In this document: piece by piece, positions 1-6,897 of the stretch
Layout: each line of letters opens with the position of its first letter
How positions within the stretch are numbered: the stretch's first letter is position 1
DNA from: JBFKMV01 sp041629655
GTDB taxonomy: Bacteria; Acidobacteriota; Polarisedimenticolia; Polarisedimenticolales; Polarisedimenticolaceae
Length of the DNA: 10,380 bases
NCBI GenBank assembly: GCA_041629655.1
Contig: JBFKMV010000179.1
Coordinates: 1 to 10,380, forward strand
Direction: 5' to 3'
Position numbers and translations under genes: made by a program
The notes under the pieces: model-generated
The model's database searches: none
The model's input: the letters and a program-made list of their open reading frames with translations, nothing else
What the model was told of the DNA's origin: nothing

Positions 1-129
1 CGCGGACGCATCCTGCGCGACGTCCCGCCGATCGACCCGGCCGCGATCCGTCAGATCGGTTTCTTGATCGCGGACAAGCGGGAGGGCCCGTTCCGTCTCG
101 AGGTCGACTGGATCAAGGCCCTGGATTGA
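1..129 (+). CDS. CIA30-domain protein (NADH:ubiquinone oxidoreductase intermediate-associated 30 family), 3' end only
   Basis: Frame 1 is open from the window edge and ends with TGA at 127-129, giving the last 42 residues. The visible stretch contains IRQIGFLIADKREGPFRLEV followed by an aromatic/Ile and a short end, which I recognise as the closing beta-strands of the CIA30 fold (galactose-binding-like jelly roll). Mitochondrial CIA30 (NDUFAF1) helps assemble complex I; bacterial homologues are mostly uncharacterised, so a complex I role here is only family inference. The N-terminal part lies outside the window. The gene is convergent with nhaA and their 3' ends overlap by 17 bp (113-129), which leaves no room for a terminator between them. 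Confidence 0.85.
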   Translation, partial: RGRILRDVPPIDPAAIRQIGFLIADKREGPFRLEVDWIKALD

Positions 130-1324
130 CCGCCGAGGTCCGCGCGCGGCCGCGCCAGGTGGCCGTCGTTTGAGCTCCATCTGCACTCAGGCGCAGGACC
201 AGGTAGCCGGCCACACCCGCGAGCGTCGATCCGGCGATGACACCCAGCCGGACGGCGTTGGCCTTGTCCACACCGTCGAAGGCCAGGGTCCCGATGAACA
301 GGCTCATCGTGAAACCGACGCCGGAGAGCAGCGCGACTCCGTAGACGTGCGACCAGCCGGCCCCCGAGGGTCGGTCGGCGATTCCCAGCGCCACGGCCGA
401 ACGGGCGGCGAGAAACACGCCGAGCTGCTTGCCGACGAACAGGCCGAGGGCGATCCCCAGGGTCAGCGGCTGCAGCAGATCCTGCCAGCGGAGGTTCGTG
501 AGCGGTATGCCGGCATTGGCGAAAGCGAAGACCGGCATGATCATGAAGGCGACCCAGGGATGCAGCGCGTGCTCGAGCCGTTTCAGCGGCGAGGCCGTCA
601 CCGGCCCCTTCGCTCGCAACGGGATCGCCATCGCCAGCGCGACGCCGGCGAGCGTCGCGTGCACCCCCGACTTGAGGACGCAGACCCACATGACGATCCC
701 GACCAGCATGTACGGCGCATACCCGGTCACCCCCTTGCGGTTCAGGACGAACAGTCCGAGTCCACAAGCGGCGGCGAGCGCGATCGAGATCCAGGACAGC
801 TCCGACGTGTAGAACAGCGCGATGATCACGATCGCCCCCAGGTCGTCCACGATGGCGATCGCCGTCAGCAGCACCTTGAGCGACATCGGAACCCGTGGAC
901 CGAGCAGGGACAGGATTCCCAGCGCGAACGCGATGTCGGTGGCCGCCGGGATGGCCCAACCCGACAGGTTGTCCGGCTGGCCGTAATTCAACAGGACGAA
1001 GACGGCCGCGGGAGCGACCATTCCTCCGACAGCCGCCGCGAGCGGCAGGGCGGCCTTGGCCCGGCTCGACAGCTCGCCGACCAGCACCTCGCGCTTGATC
1101 TCGAGCCCCACCAGCAGGAAGAACACCGCCATCAGCCCGTCGTTGATCCACAGCAGAAGCGGCTTCTCGAGGGCGAACTCGCCGATCGAGATCGCCAGCG
1201 GCATCCCCAGCAGCCGGTCGTAGAGCCACGCCAGCGGCGAGTTGTCGAGGATCATGGCCAGCGCCGCGGCGCCGATCAGCATCAGGCCGGCCAATGACTC
1301 GAGGCGGATGAACTTGCGGATCAT
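113..1324 (-). CDS. nhaA: NhaA-family Na+/H+ antiporter
   Basis: A 403-residue inner-membrane protein that should exchange external H+ for internal Na+ and protect against sodium and alkaline stress. It is full length for NhaA (E. coli about 390). The functional residues are all present: E75/R78/E79 in the LEIKRE pH-sensor region, D130 in the ATDIAFALG unwound helix, the D160-D161 pair in AIVDDLGAI that binds Na+, H222 in SGVHATLAG and K299 in VGKQLG. Hydrophobic segments run throughout. The ATG at 1322-1324 has GAGG 9 nt upstream. The last ~22 residues (from about 382) form a polar tail beyond the usual end and overlap the convergent CIA30 gene. Its start is only 36 bp from the stop of the upstream release-factor-like gene, so the two are probably one operon, with nhaR divergent beyond them. 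Confidence 0.97.
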   Translation of the reverse strand: MIRKFIRLESLAGLMLIGAAALAMILDNSPLAWLYDRLLGMPLAISIGEFALEKPLLLWINDGLMAVFFLLVGLEIKREVLVGELSSRAKAALPLAAAVGGMVAPAAVFVLLNYGQPDNLSGWAIPAATDIAFALGILSLLGPRVPMSLKVLLTAIAIVDDLGAIVIIALFYTSELSWISIALAAACGLGLFVLNRKGVTGYAPYMLVGIVMWVCVLKSGVHATLAGVALAMAIPLRAKGPVTASPLKRLEHALHPWVAFMIMPVFAFANAGIPLTNLRWQDLLQPLTLGIALGLFVGKQLGVFLAARSAVALGIADRPSGAGWSHVYGVALLSGVGFTMSLFIGTLAFDGVDKANAVRLGVIAGSTLAGVAGYLVLRLSADGAQTTATWRGRARTSAVNPGP

Positions 1325-1360
1325 GTCGACGGTCCTCGTCGTTGCTTTGCAGTCGATCCG

Positions 1361-2428
1361 TCAGGCGGCGGGTGCGGCTGCCATGGCCGGGGTGGCCCGG
1401 GTCTCGTAGCGCAGCAAGCAGCCCACGCCGCCGAGCCGGGCCAGCGCTTCGCTGTGCTGCACGACCTCGACCGGGACGTCGTGCTTCACGGCCAGCTTCA
1501 CCAGCTCCTCCCGACGCGCGCGGTCCGCGTCGTCGCCGTCCGCGAGCATGATCAGCTGGTCGGCCTGGCCCCGTTCGAGCGCCGTGCGAGTGTCGCCGTA
1601 GCCACAGACCGCCAGCCCGCCCCGGCGCAGCTCGCGCCGCAGCAGGTGGACCGACGCCACGGATTCCCGCTCCTCGTGCTCGATGAAGCTGGACAGCGTG
1701 GCCAGAACGATGTCGGTCGAGCGGTCCCGCGCCGAGGCGGGGACGACGTCGACCAGCTTGCGCTCGAGGCTCCTCGGCAACGCCTTGCGAACGCGCGCCA
1801 GCACGCGAGTGCTTCCCGCCAGCATCAGGTGGGTATGCCCTCCCGAGGCGACGATGCGCTCGACCAGCGCGATCTTCTCCTTGATGAAGCGCTCGCCGCG
1901 GTCGCGGCGGTGATTCTGGTAGTGGAGCTTCGTCCACTCACGGCCCACCCGCTTGCGCAGCTCGGGCCGGCGGGTCCAGATCTCACGCGTCACGCTGCCC
2001 AGGCTGACCTCGAGGACCCTTGCCGACTCCTCGTTACAGATCATCAGCACGTAGCGGTGATAGTTGTCCTTCAGCTCGATCAGCGGAAACACCGCCGGGG
2101 TCGAATCCGCGACCAGTTGCGTCGGCAGCGTCGCCTCGAACTCCAGCACGACGAACAGCGGGCTCGAGCCGGCCCGGGCGAAGACGGCCACGGACCGCGT
2201 GGAGCCGTCCAGCGTCCAGGGCACGTGGTTCGCGATCCGGTCGACCGCGCGGTCGAACGCCGGCCGCTGCTCCGGGTCGAGCGCCTTGCGGGCGGCCGTG
2301 ACCTGCTCGTGGATGATCCGCGGCCCGTCCGGGTCTTCGCAGTCCAGGAAGTAGCTGACGACGGGGCTCTCGGTCTCGTCCAGCTCGATCAGGGTCCGAA
2401 GCTGGTTCTCCAATTGCCGGATTTCCAT
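1361..2428 (-). CDS. Archaeo-eukaryotic release factor 1-like (baeRF family) protein
   Basis: A 355-residue soluble protein with the layout of bacterial aeRF1 relatives (baeRF/Vms1-like). Residues ~1-120 form an N-terminal alpha/beta region. Residues ~124-260 resemble eRF1 domain 2, and residues 270-342 resemble the L7Ae-like domain 3, with GLAVCGYGDTRTALERGQAD and a closing GGVGCLLRY close to the eRF1/pelota domain-3 ending. In eRF1 a GGQ loop hydrolyses peptidyl-tRNA. Here the equivalent loop (~165-182) has no GGQ but keeps a glutamine, Q171, in a basic stretch (HYQNHRRDR). A role in peptidyl-tRNA release or ribosome rescue is family inference; it could also be a non-catalytic ribosome binder. 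The ATG at 2426-2428 has AGGAG 8 nt upstream. It is the first gene of the probable operon with nhaA. Confidence 0.8.
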   Translation of the reverse strand: MEIRQLENQLRTLIELDETESPVVSYFLDCEDPDGPRIIHEQVTAARKALDPEQRPAFDRAVDRIANHVPWTLDGSTRSVAVFARAGSSPLFVVLEFEATLPTQLVADSTPAVFPLIELKDNYHRYVLMICNEESARVLEVSLGSVTREIWTRRPELRKRVGREWTKLHYQNHRRDRGERFIKEKIALVERIVASGGHTHLMLAGSTRVLARVRKALPRSLERKLVDVVPASARDRSTDIVLATLSSFIEHEERESVASVHLLRRELRRGGLAVCGYGDTRTALERGQADQLIMLADGDDADRARREELVKLAVKHDVPVEVVQHSEALARLGGVGCLLRYETRATPAMAAAPAA

Positions 2429-2556
2429 GGCGCGATCTCCTATCGGTTCGGGGTCAAGGCCCGCCCCACGACCTCAGCCTAGGAGGCGCCCAAGGATTCG
2501 GCACATAGAAAGTCTGGATGTTATAATTAGGCTGAATCGAATATTTGATACGGACC
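2429..2556. promoter_or_regulatory. Divergent nhaR / baeRF-nhaA promoter region
   Basis: This 128-bp spacer between divergent starts is noticeably more A/T-rich near nhaR than its surroundings. A perfect -10 box TATAAT lies at 2522-2527, 30 bp before the nhaR ATG. Its -35 is poor (TTCGGC at 2497-2502, 19-bp spacer), which may mean the promoter depends on an activator. LysR-type T-N11-A style dyads are visible: TTC-N8-GAA at 2497-2510 and ATT-N6-AAT at 2526-2537. Either could be an NhaR site. I could not place a convincing minus-strand -35/-10 pair, which fits an NhaR-activated operon. The operators are inferred, not demonstrated. Confidence 0.45.
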
Positions 2557-3471
2557 ATGGACTGGCTCAACTATCACCACCTGCTGTACTTCTGGACCGT
2601 GGCCCGCGAGGGCAGCATCGCCCGCGCGTCGAAGGCGCTGCGCCTGGCTCCACCGACCGTGCACGCGCAGATCCGGACGCTGGAGCGCAATCTCGGGCAA
2701 CAGCTCCTGGTCCGGCGCGGTCGCGGGTTGTCGCTGACCGACGCCGGCCGGGTCGTGCTGGGCTACGCCGACGAGATCTTCTCGCTGGGCCGCGAGCTGC
2801 TGACGGCGGTCAAGCAGCAGCAGCCGGCAGCGGACCGCCCGGTGCGTTTCAACGTCGGCGTCGTGGATTCCGTGCCCAAGCTGGTGGCCAAGGAGCTGCT
2901 CGAGCCGGCGCTGCGTCTCGACCCGCCGGCGCACCTGACCGTCCGCGAGGGCAAGCTGGAGCCGCTCGTCGCCGAGCTGGCGACCCATCGGCTGGACATG
3001 GTCCTGGCCGACCACCCCTACAGCGCGCCCTCGACGATTCGCATCTACCACCATCGCCTCGGAGAGTGCGGCGTGACCTTCTTTGCCGCCGCGCCGCTCG
3101 CGTCAAAGCTGAAGCGGAAGTTCCCGAAGTCGCTCGACGGCGCCCCGGCCCTCCTGCCGACGGACAACACCGCCATGCGCAGCTCGCTCGAGTCGTGGTT
3201 CGAAAGCGTCGGCGTCCGGCCGCGGGTCGTCGCCGAGTTCGAGGACAGCGCGCTGCTCAAGGTGTTCGGCGGCGAGGCGAAGGGCTTCTTCGCCATGCCC
3301 AGTGTCACGGTAGACGCCCTGGCGCGCAACCACTCCGTGTGCGTGATCGGCGCGACCGAGGACTGCCGGGAACGGTTCTTCGCGATCAGCGCCGAGCGCC
3401 GCCTGAAGCATCCGGCGGTGCTCGCGATCAGCCGGACCGCCCGCAGCGACCTGTTCGGCAAGCCGCGTTGA
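2557..3471 (+). CDS. nhaR: LysR-type transcriptional activator NhaR
   Basis: A 304-residue DNA-binding regulator that in E. coli activates nhaA in response to Na+. The start MDWLNYHHLLYFWTVAREGS is the typical NhaR N-terminus, so I take ATG 2557 rather than the in-frame TTG at 2545. The ribosome site before it is weak (GGA, close to the ATG). Residues ~4-62 form the winged HTH (ARASKALRLAPPTVHAQIR recognition region). Residues ~92-300 form the LysR effector domain, with the NhaR-like ending ERFFAISAERRLKHPAVLAI. Length matches E. coli NhaR (about 301). It is divergent from the baeRF-nhaA pair, which supports nhaA as its target and suggests the release-factor-like gene is in the same regulon. 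Confidence 0.93.
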   Translation: MDWLNYHHLLYFWTVAREGSIARASKALRLAPPTVHAQIRTLERNLGQQLLVRRGRGLSLTDAGRVVLGYADEIFSLGRELLTAVKQQQPAADRPVRFNVGVVDSVPKLVAKELLEPALRLDPPAHLTVREGKLEPLVAELATHRLDMVLADHPYSAPSTIRIYHHRLGECGVTFFAAAPLASKLKRKFPKSLDGAPALLPTDNTAMRSSLESWFESVGVRPRVVAEFEDSALLKVFGGEAKGFFAMPSVTVDALARNHSVCVIGATEDCRERFFAISAERRLKHPAVLAISRTARSDLFGKPR

Positions 3472-3644
3472 GCGATCGGAAACGCGTCACGCGAAGCTCG
3501 GCGTGCGCCGCTCTTCCCCGGCGCTCCGGTGCGATGCCCCGAGCCGTGCCTCGGAACCATGCTCACGTTCGGAGGCATGACGCAGACGTGGCCGGGCTCC
3601 AACGGCATCGCTTCCGCCGCTTCGCGGTGTCTCGGGACTCCGGG

Positions 3645-3681
3645 TCGACATGACTCACCAGGTACAGTAGAATGCTCTACT
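3645..3681 (+). promoter_or_regulatory. Candidate sigma70-type promoter with dyad over the -10 box
   Basis: TCGACA (3645-3650, one mismatch to TTGACA) is followed after exactly 17 bp by TAGAAT (3668-3673, one mismatch to TATAAT). The predicted start is near 3680, about 40 bp before the first ORF of the phosphatase cluster. A perfect inverted repeat AGTAGA-ATGC-TCTACT (3666-3681) covers the -10 box and could be a repressor operator, or a small hairpin at the transcript start. The upstream stretch 3472-3644 after nhaR holds no convincing gene, terminator or RNA that I can see. Confidence 0.5.
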
Positions 3682-3721
3682 CACGCGGCCGGAATCCAAT
3701 CACCAGATAAGGGACGGAAGC

Positions 3722-3844
3722 ATGAAGCCGCCTTTCGCGGACCGTATCGATAGCTGTGCGACCGCCGGTGTGCTCGACGAGCTTCCCGAGGCGGTCCGGG
3801 TCGGGCTCGGGTCGAGCGAGTCGTTCCGGACCAGGGGGCGCTGA
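3722..3844 (+). CDS. Small ORF, 40 residues, unknown
   Basis: ATG at 3722 is preceded by an in-frame TAG (3668-3670) and a purine-rich stretch (AGGGACGGAAG) that can serve as ribosome site. It ends with TGA at 3842-3844. Thirty-four of its 40 codons end in G or C, as expected for a translated ORF here. The product begins MKPPFADRIDSCATAGVLDE and is acidic in the middle and basic at the end; I do not recognise it. It sits 6 bp before the next ORF in the same reading frame, so it may be a co-translated small protein, a leader, or the 5' remnant of a longer gene interrupted by the TGA. The phrase VLDELPEAV looks a little like the entry helix of a PAS domain, but it is too short to assign. Confidence 0.4.
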   Translation: MKPPFADRIDSCATAGVLDELPEAVRVGLGSSESFRTRGR

Positions 3845-3850
3845 CACGAC

Positions 3851-4246
3851 ATGTTCTGGAGACGTCGCAAACCGGAGTGGTCCATCGATCCGTCCAAGGT
3901 CTCGTTCGGCGCCGTGGTCGAGAACAAGCTCCGGAACCTGAGCCGTTCCCACGTCAGGGTCAAGTACGGTCGGGCATCCGCAGCGCAGTTCGTGCCCCTG
4001 GCTACGTTCATCGTGCGCTGTCGCGAGGTTCTGCGAGCCGGAGGGTCTCTCGACATCGAGCACCTGCTTGTCGCCCCGATCCTCAAGCGCCGCTACACGA
4101 AGTTCTTCGATCACCTCACGGACTGGGATTGCGCCACCCGTCGAGCGACCGCGCCCGGTCCGGGAGTCGGCGCGTCTCGTTACACGATCGGTGACGCGAG
4201 CGGCGGCCTGCGACGCTGCCTGGCTGGATCCCGATCAACCTCATGA
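3851..4246 (+). CDS. Hypothetical protein, 131 residues, upstream of SpoIIE-type phosphatase
   Basis: The ORF runs from ATG 3851 to TGA 4244-4246, with GGGGG 12 nt upstream, which is far for a ribosome site. Residues 1-95 have strong G/C third-position bias and look like real protein: a basic start (MFWRRRKPEW), then alternating strand and helix, with a clear amphipathic helix AAQFVPLATFIVRCREVLRAGG. The strand-helix-GG-strand pattern around residues 37-70 is faintly like an STAS (anti-sigma antagonist) domain, which would fit a partner of the phosphatase downstream. However, the conserved STAS Ser/Asp motif is not evident and I do not claim it. The last ~35 residues are low in structure (RATAPGPGVG) and could be out of the original frame. 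It is 30 bp upstream of and in frame with the phosphatase gene. Function unknown. Confidence 0.55.
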   Translation: MFWRRRKPEWSIDPSKVSFGAVVENKLRNLSRSHVRVKYGRASAAQFVPLATFIVRCREVLRAGGSLDIEHLLVAPILKRRYTKFFDHLTDWDCATRRATAPGPGVGASRYTIGDASGGLRRCLAGSRSTS

Positions 4247-4276
4247 GCCTGTGAGCATCCGGCAAGCCCGTCACGT

Positions 4277-5791
4277 ATGATCCCTTCCCGATCCGCGAAC
4301 CTCACAACGGCGCTGGAGTCCGTGATCCACGACCTTCCCGAGGGGATCATGATCTCCGACCGGAAGGGGCGAATCCTGTGCTTCAATTCCGCAGCGCAGC
4401 GGATTCTCGGTCTCGATGCGCTCGACGTGGGTCCGGATGAGCGACCGCGGGTCTACGGCTGTCATCTCCGGGACACCGTGACTCCGTACCCGCCCGATCG
4501 GCTGCCGCTCGCCCGGGCCATCGACGGAGAGGTGGTCACGGACGTCGAGATCTTCGTACGCAGCGAGCACGTTCCGGACGGCGTGTGGATCAGCGCGAGT
4601 GCGGCGCCCTGGCGGAACGGGGCTGGCCGGGTGTCCGGCGGGGTTGTCGTTTTCCGTGACGTCACCCGTCAGAAACGATCTCTCGAAAACACCGAACGTC
4701 TGTCGAGCGCCGTCGAGCAGACCGCCGACGCCGTCATCATCACCGACATGGAAGGCGCGATCGAGTACGTCAACCCGGGCTTCGAGGAGATGACGGGTTA
4801 CAGGCTGGACGAGGTCAAGGGCCAGACGCCGCGTCTTCTCAAGTCCGGCCAGCACGAAGCCCGATTCTATGAGGACATGTGGAGCACGATCCTCGCCGGT
4901 GGCGTCTTCCGTGGAACCCTGCTGAACCGAAAGAAGGGCGGGCAGCTGTTCCACGCCGAGCAAACGATCTCGCCGGTCAGAGGCTCCGATGGTCGAAACG
5001 CGTTTCTCGTATCGGTGCTGAAAGACATCACCGAACGCCTGCGAAACGAGCAGCTGCAGATGGAGCTGGAAGTGGGGCGGCAGGTACAGCAACGGCTGTA
5101 TCCGAAACGCGCGCCGCACATTCCGGGCTTCGACATCGCCGGTGCCGCCTTCCCGGCCGCGATCATGTGCGGCGACCTGTTCGACTTCTTCCCGATGCCG
5201 GGCGATTGTCTCGGGCTTGCCGTTGCCGACGTCTGCGGCCACGGACTCGGCCCCTCGCTGCTGATGGCCCAGGCTCGCGCGTATCTGCGGACCCTGGCCC
5301 TGTCGTGCTTCGACGTGGGCGAGCTGCTGCGCCGGCTGAACGACATCGTCGTCGTGGATTCGGAGGTCAGGAACTACGTGACGATGCTGGCCGCGCGGCT
5401 CGACCCGCGTGCCCGGACCCTGGCCTACGCGAGCGCCGGACACGTGACGGGCTATCTGCTCGACAGCGAAGGTGAGGTGCGGAAGCAGCTCGTGAGCACC
5501 GAGACCCCTCTCGGGATGTTCTCAGGACGCGGGTTCCCATCCGGCCCGACCCTGTCGCTGAGGCGAAACGAGACGGTGGTCATGTTCACCGACGGCTTCA
5601 CGGAGATCGGAGAGCTCGAAGGCAACGCCTTTGGCACCGACAGGCTGCTGCAGTTCGTCAGGGAACATCGCCACGAGTCCGCTTCCGGCATCGTGCAAGG
5701 TCTGTACGAAGCGGCGAAGAGCTGCGAGGTCAGGGGCCCGCAGACCGACGACATGACCGTCATCATCTGCAAGGTCGACGCTGTGCCGTGA
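4277..5791 (+). CDS. PAS-PAS-SpoIIE family protein phosphatase (RsbU-like, PP2C type)
   Basis: A 504-residue cytosolic sensor phosphatase. PAS 1 covers ~10-130 (LPEGIMISDRKGRILCFN, ending FRDVT) and PAS 2 covers ~138-255 (DAVIITDMEGAIEYVNPGFEEMTGY, ending LKDIT). A short coiled linker follows (~256-276), and then a PP2C/SpoIIE domain (~280-500). Metal-site motifs are intact: CGDLFDFF (D300, D303), VADVCGHGLG (D318), MFTDGFTE (D439) and QTDDMTVII (D491-D492). Family members dephosphorylate STAS anti-sigma-factor antagonists in partner switching, with PAS ligands or redox state as input. ATG 4277 is the first start in frame and has only a weak GGCAAG ahead. No sigma factor, anti-sigma kinase or clear STAS protein is in the window, so its target is unknown. 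It is convergent with the desaturase gene, with 14 bp between stops. Confidence 0.92.
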   Translation: MIPSRSANLTTALESVIHDLPEGIMISDRKGRILCFNSAAQRILGLDALDVGPDERPRVYGCHLRDTVTPYPPDRLPLARAIDGEVVTDVEIFVRSEHVPDGVWISASAAPWRNGAGRVSGGVVVFRDVTRQKRSLENTERLSSAVEQTADAVIITDMEGAIEYVNPGFEEMTGYRLDEVKGQTPRLLKSGQHEARFYEDMWSTILAGGVFRGTLLNRKKGGQLFHAEQTISPVRGSDGRNAFLVSVLKDITERLRNEQLQMELEVGRQVQQRLYPKRAPHIPGFDIAGAAFPAAIMCGDLFDFFPMPGDCLGLAVADVCGHGLGPSLLMAQARAYLRTLALSCFDVGELLRRLNDIVVVDSEVRNYVTMLAARLDPRARTLAYASAGHVTGYLLDSEGEVRKQLVSTETPLGMFSGRGFPSGPTLSLRRNETVVMFTDGFTEIGELEGNAFGTDRLLQFVREHRHESASGIVQGLYEAAKSCEVRGPQTDDMTVIICKVDAVP

Positions 5792-5805
5792 GCCGCCGGC
5801 CGGTC

Positions 5806-6849
5806 TCAACCACGCGCCGGAGGCGAGGACGTTTCCCGCCGGATCTTCCTGAGTCGGCGGTAGCCGACGAGCTTTCTTCGCTGCTCGTCCCAGAGGCGAA
5901 ACGACAACGACTTCAGGCTTCCCCACAGCGTGACGGCCTCGACGCGCTGGAACAGCGGGGTCTCCCGGTGGCATCGCGGAAGGTTGTAGTTGGGGATGGC
6001 GGGGCTCAGGTGATGGATGTGGTGGAACCCGATGTTGCCGGTGAACCACTGCAGCACCTTCGGTAGCCTGTAGAACGAGCTGCCGCGCAGCGCCGCGTCG
6101 GCGTAGTCCCAATCCGCGCGTCTTTCCCACTGCACGTCTTCGAACTGGTGCTGCACGTAGAACAACCAGACCCCCGCCGCGCCGGCAAAAGTCATCACGG
6201 GAACCTGAATCAGCAGGTAGGCCTTGAGGCCCACGGTCAGGCTCATCACGATCGCGATCGCCAGCAGCGCGGCGTTCGTCCAGTGCACGCCCCTGCGTTC
6301 TCGTTTCCCGACGGTGGGGGACGGGAACCGATAGTGGATCAGGAACAGGTAGAACGGCGCGAGAACGAACAGCACGAACGGGTTGCGGGCGAGACGGTAC
6401 GCCAGACGCTTCCAGCGGGAAGCCTCCAGGTACTCCTGAACGGTCAGCGTCCAGATCTCACCGGTGCCGCGGCGATCCAGATCACCCGACGTCGCGTGGT
6501 GCATCGCATGCTTGTGCCGCCACTGGCGGTAGGGCGTGAAGGTCAGCACACCCGTGACGAACTCGGTAATGCGATTCGCGCGTCGCGATCTGAAGAACGA
6601 CCCGTGGCCGCAGTCGTGGAAGATGATGAAGATGCGCACCAGGAACCCGGCGGCGACGACGGCAAGCGCGAGCGTGATCCAGTAGGAGATGCTCAGCGTC
6701 CAGATCATCAGACCCCACAAGGCCAGGTAGGGCAGCACGCTGTTGCCGAGCTGCCAGAGGCTGCTGCGCAGAACCGGCTTTCGATGCTCGGCGACCGCCT
6801 CTTTCCAGCTCACGGCCGGGGGAGGATTCCGACGGGCGAGATGTGGCAT
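5806..6849 (-). CDS. Membrane fatty acid desaturase (DesA/omega-6-like)
   Basis: A 347-residue integral membrane di-iron desaturase that should introduce double bonds into membrane acyl chains using O2. All three His boxes are present: HDCGH (78-82), HKHAMHH (112-118) and HHIHH (276-280) inside GFHHIHHLSPAIPNYNL, the delta-12/omega-6 type ending. An extra H234 lies in YVQHQFED. Hydrophobic pairs flank the boxes (~36-76, ~157-172, ~192-232). I chose ATG 6847-6849 because GGAG lies 8 nt upstream; the frame is open 10 codons further to a GTG with no better ribosome site. Regiochemistry is inferred from similarity only. It follows the XRE-type regulator gene by 48 bp on the same strand, so co-transcription is likely. 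Confidence 0.92.
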   Translation of the reverse strand: MPHLARRNPPPAVSWKEAVAEHRKPVLRSSLWQLGNSVLPYLALWGLMIWTLSISYWITLALAVVAAGFLVRIFIIFHDCGHGSFFRSRRANRITEFVTGVLTFTPYRQWRHKHAMHHATSGDLDRRGTGEIWTLTVQEYLEASRWKRLAYRLARNPFVLFVLAPFYLFLIHYRFPSPTVGKRERRGVHWTNAALLAIAIVMSLTVGLKAYLLIQVPVMTFAGAAGVWLFYVQHQFEDVQWERRADWDYADAALRGSSFYRLPKVLQWFTGNIGFHHIHHLSPAIPNYNLPRCHRETPLFQRVEAVTLWGSLKSLSFRLWDEQRRKLVGYRRLRKIRRETSSPPARG

Positions 6850-6897
6850 GTTCGATTCTCCAGGGACGCGCGGGGGCACAGCGCCACCGCCGTACTT

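Noticed and set aside
51..1937. 628-codon open frame on the minus strand
   Set aside because: It is an out-of-frame shadow of nhaA and the aeRF1-like gene: Arg/Gly/Ala-rich composition and no family features, while the overlapping frames carry clear NhaA and eRF1-like motifs.
3529..3753. 74-codon plus-strand ORF after nhaR
   Set aside because: Unstructured composition, no ribosome site, and it runs through the proposed promoter and into the 40-codon ORF in another frame.
3842..3844. In-frame TGA between the 40- and 131-codon ORFs as a selenocysteine codon
   Set aside because: No SECIS-like stem-loop is evident directly after it, no redox motif surrounds it, and an ATG follows within two codons.
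4271..5443. 390-codon minus-strand frame across the phosphatase
   Set aside because: Antisense shadow; the plus strand holds intact PAS and PP2C motifs.
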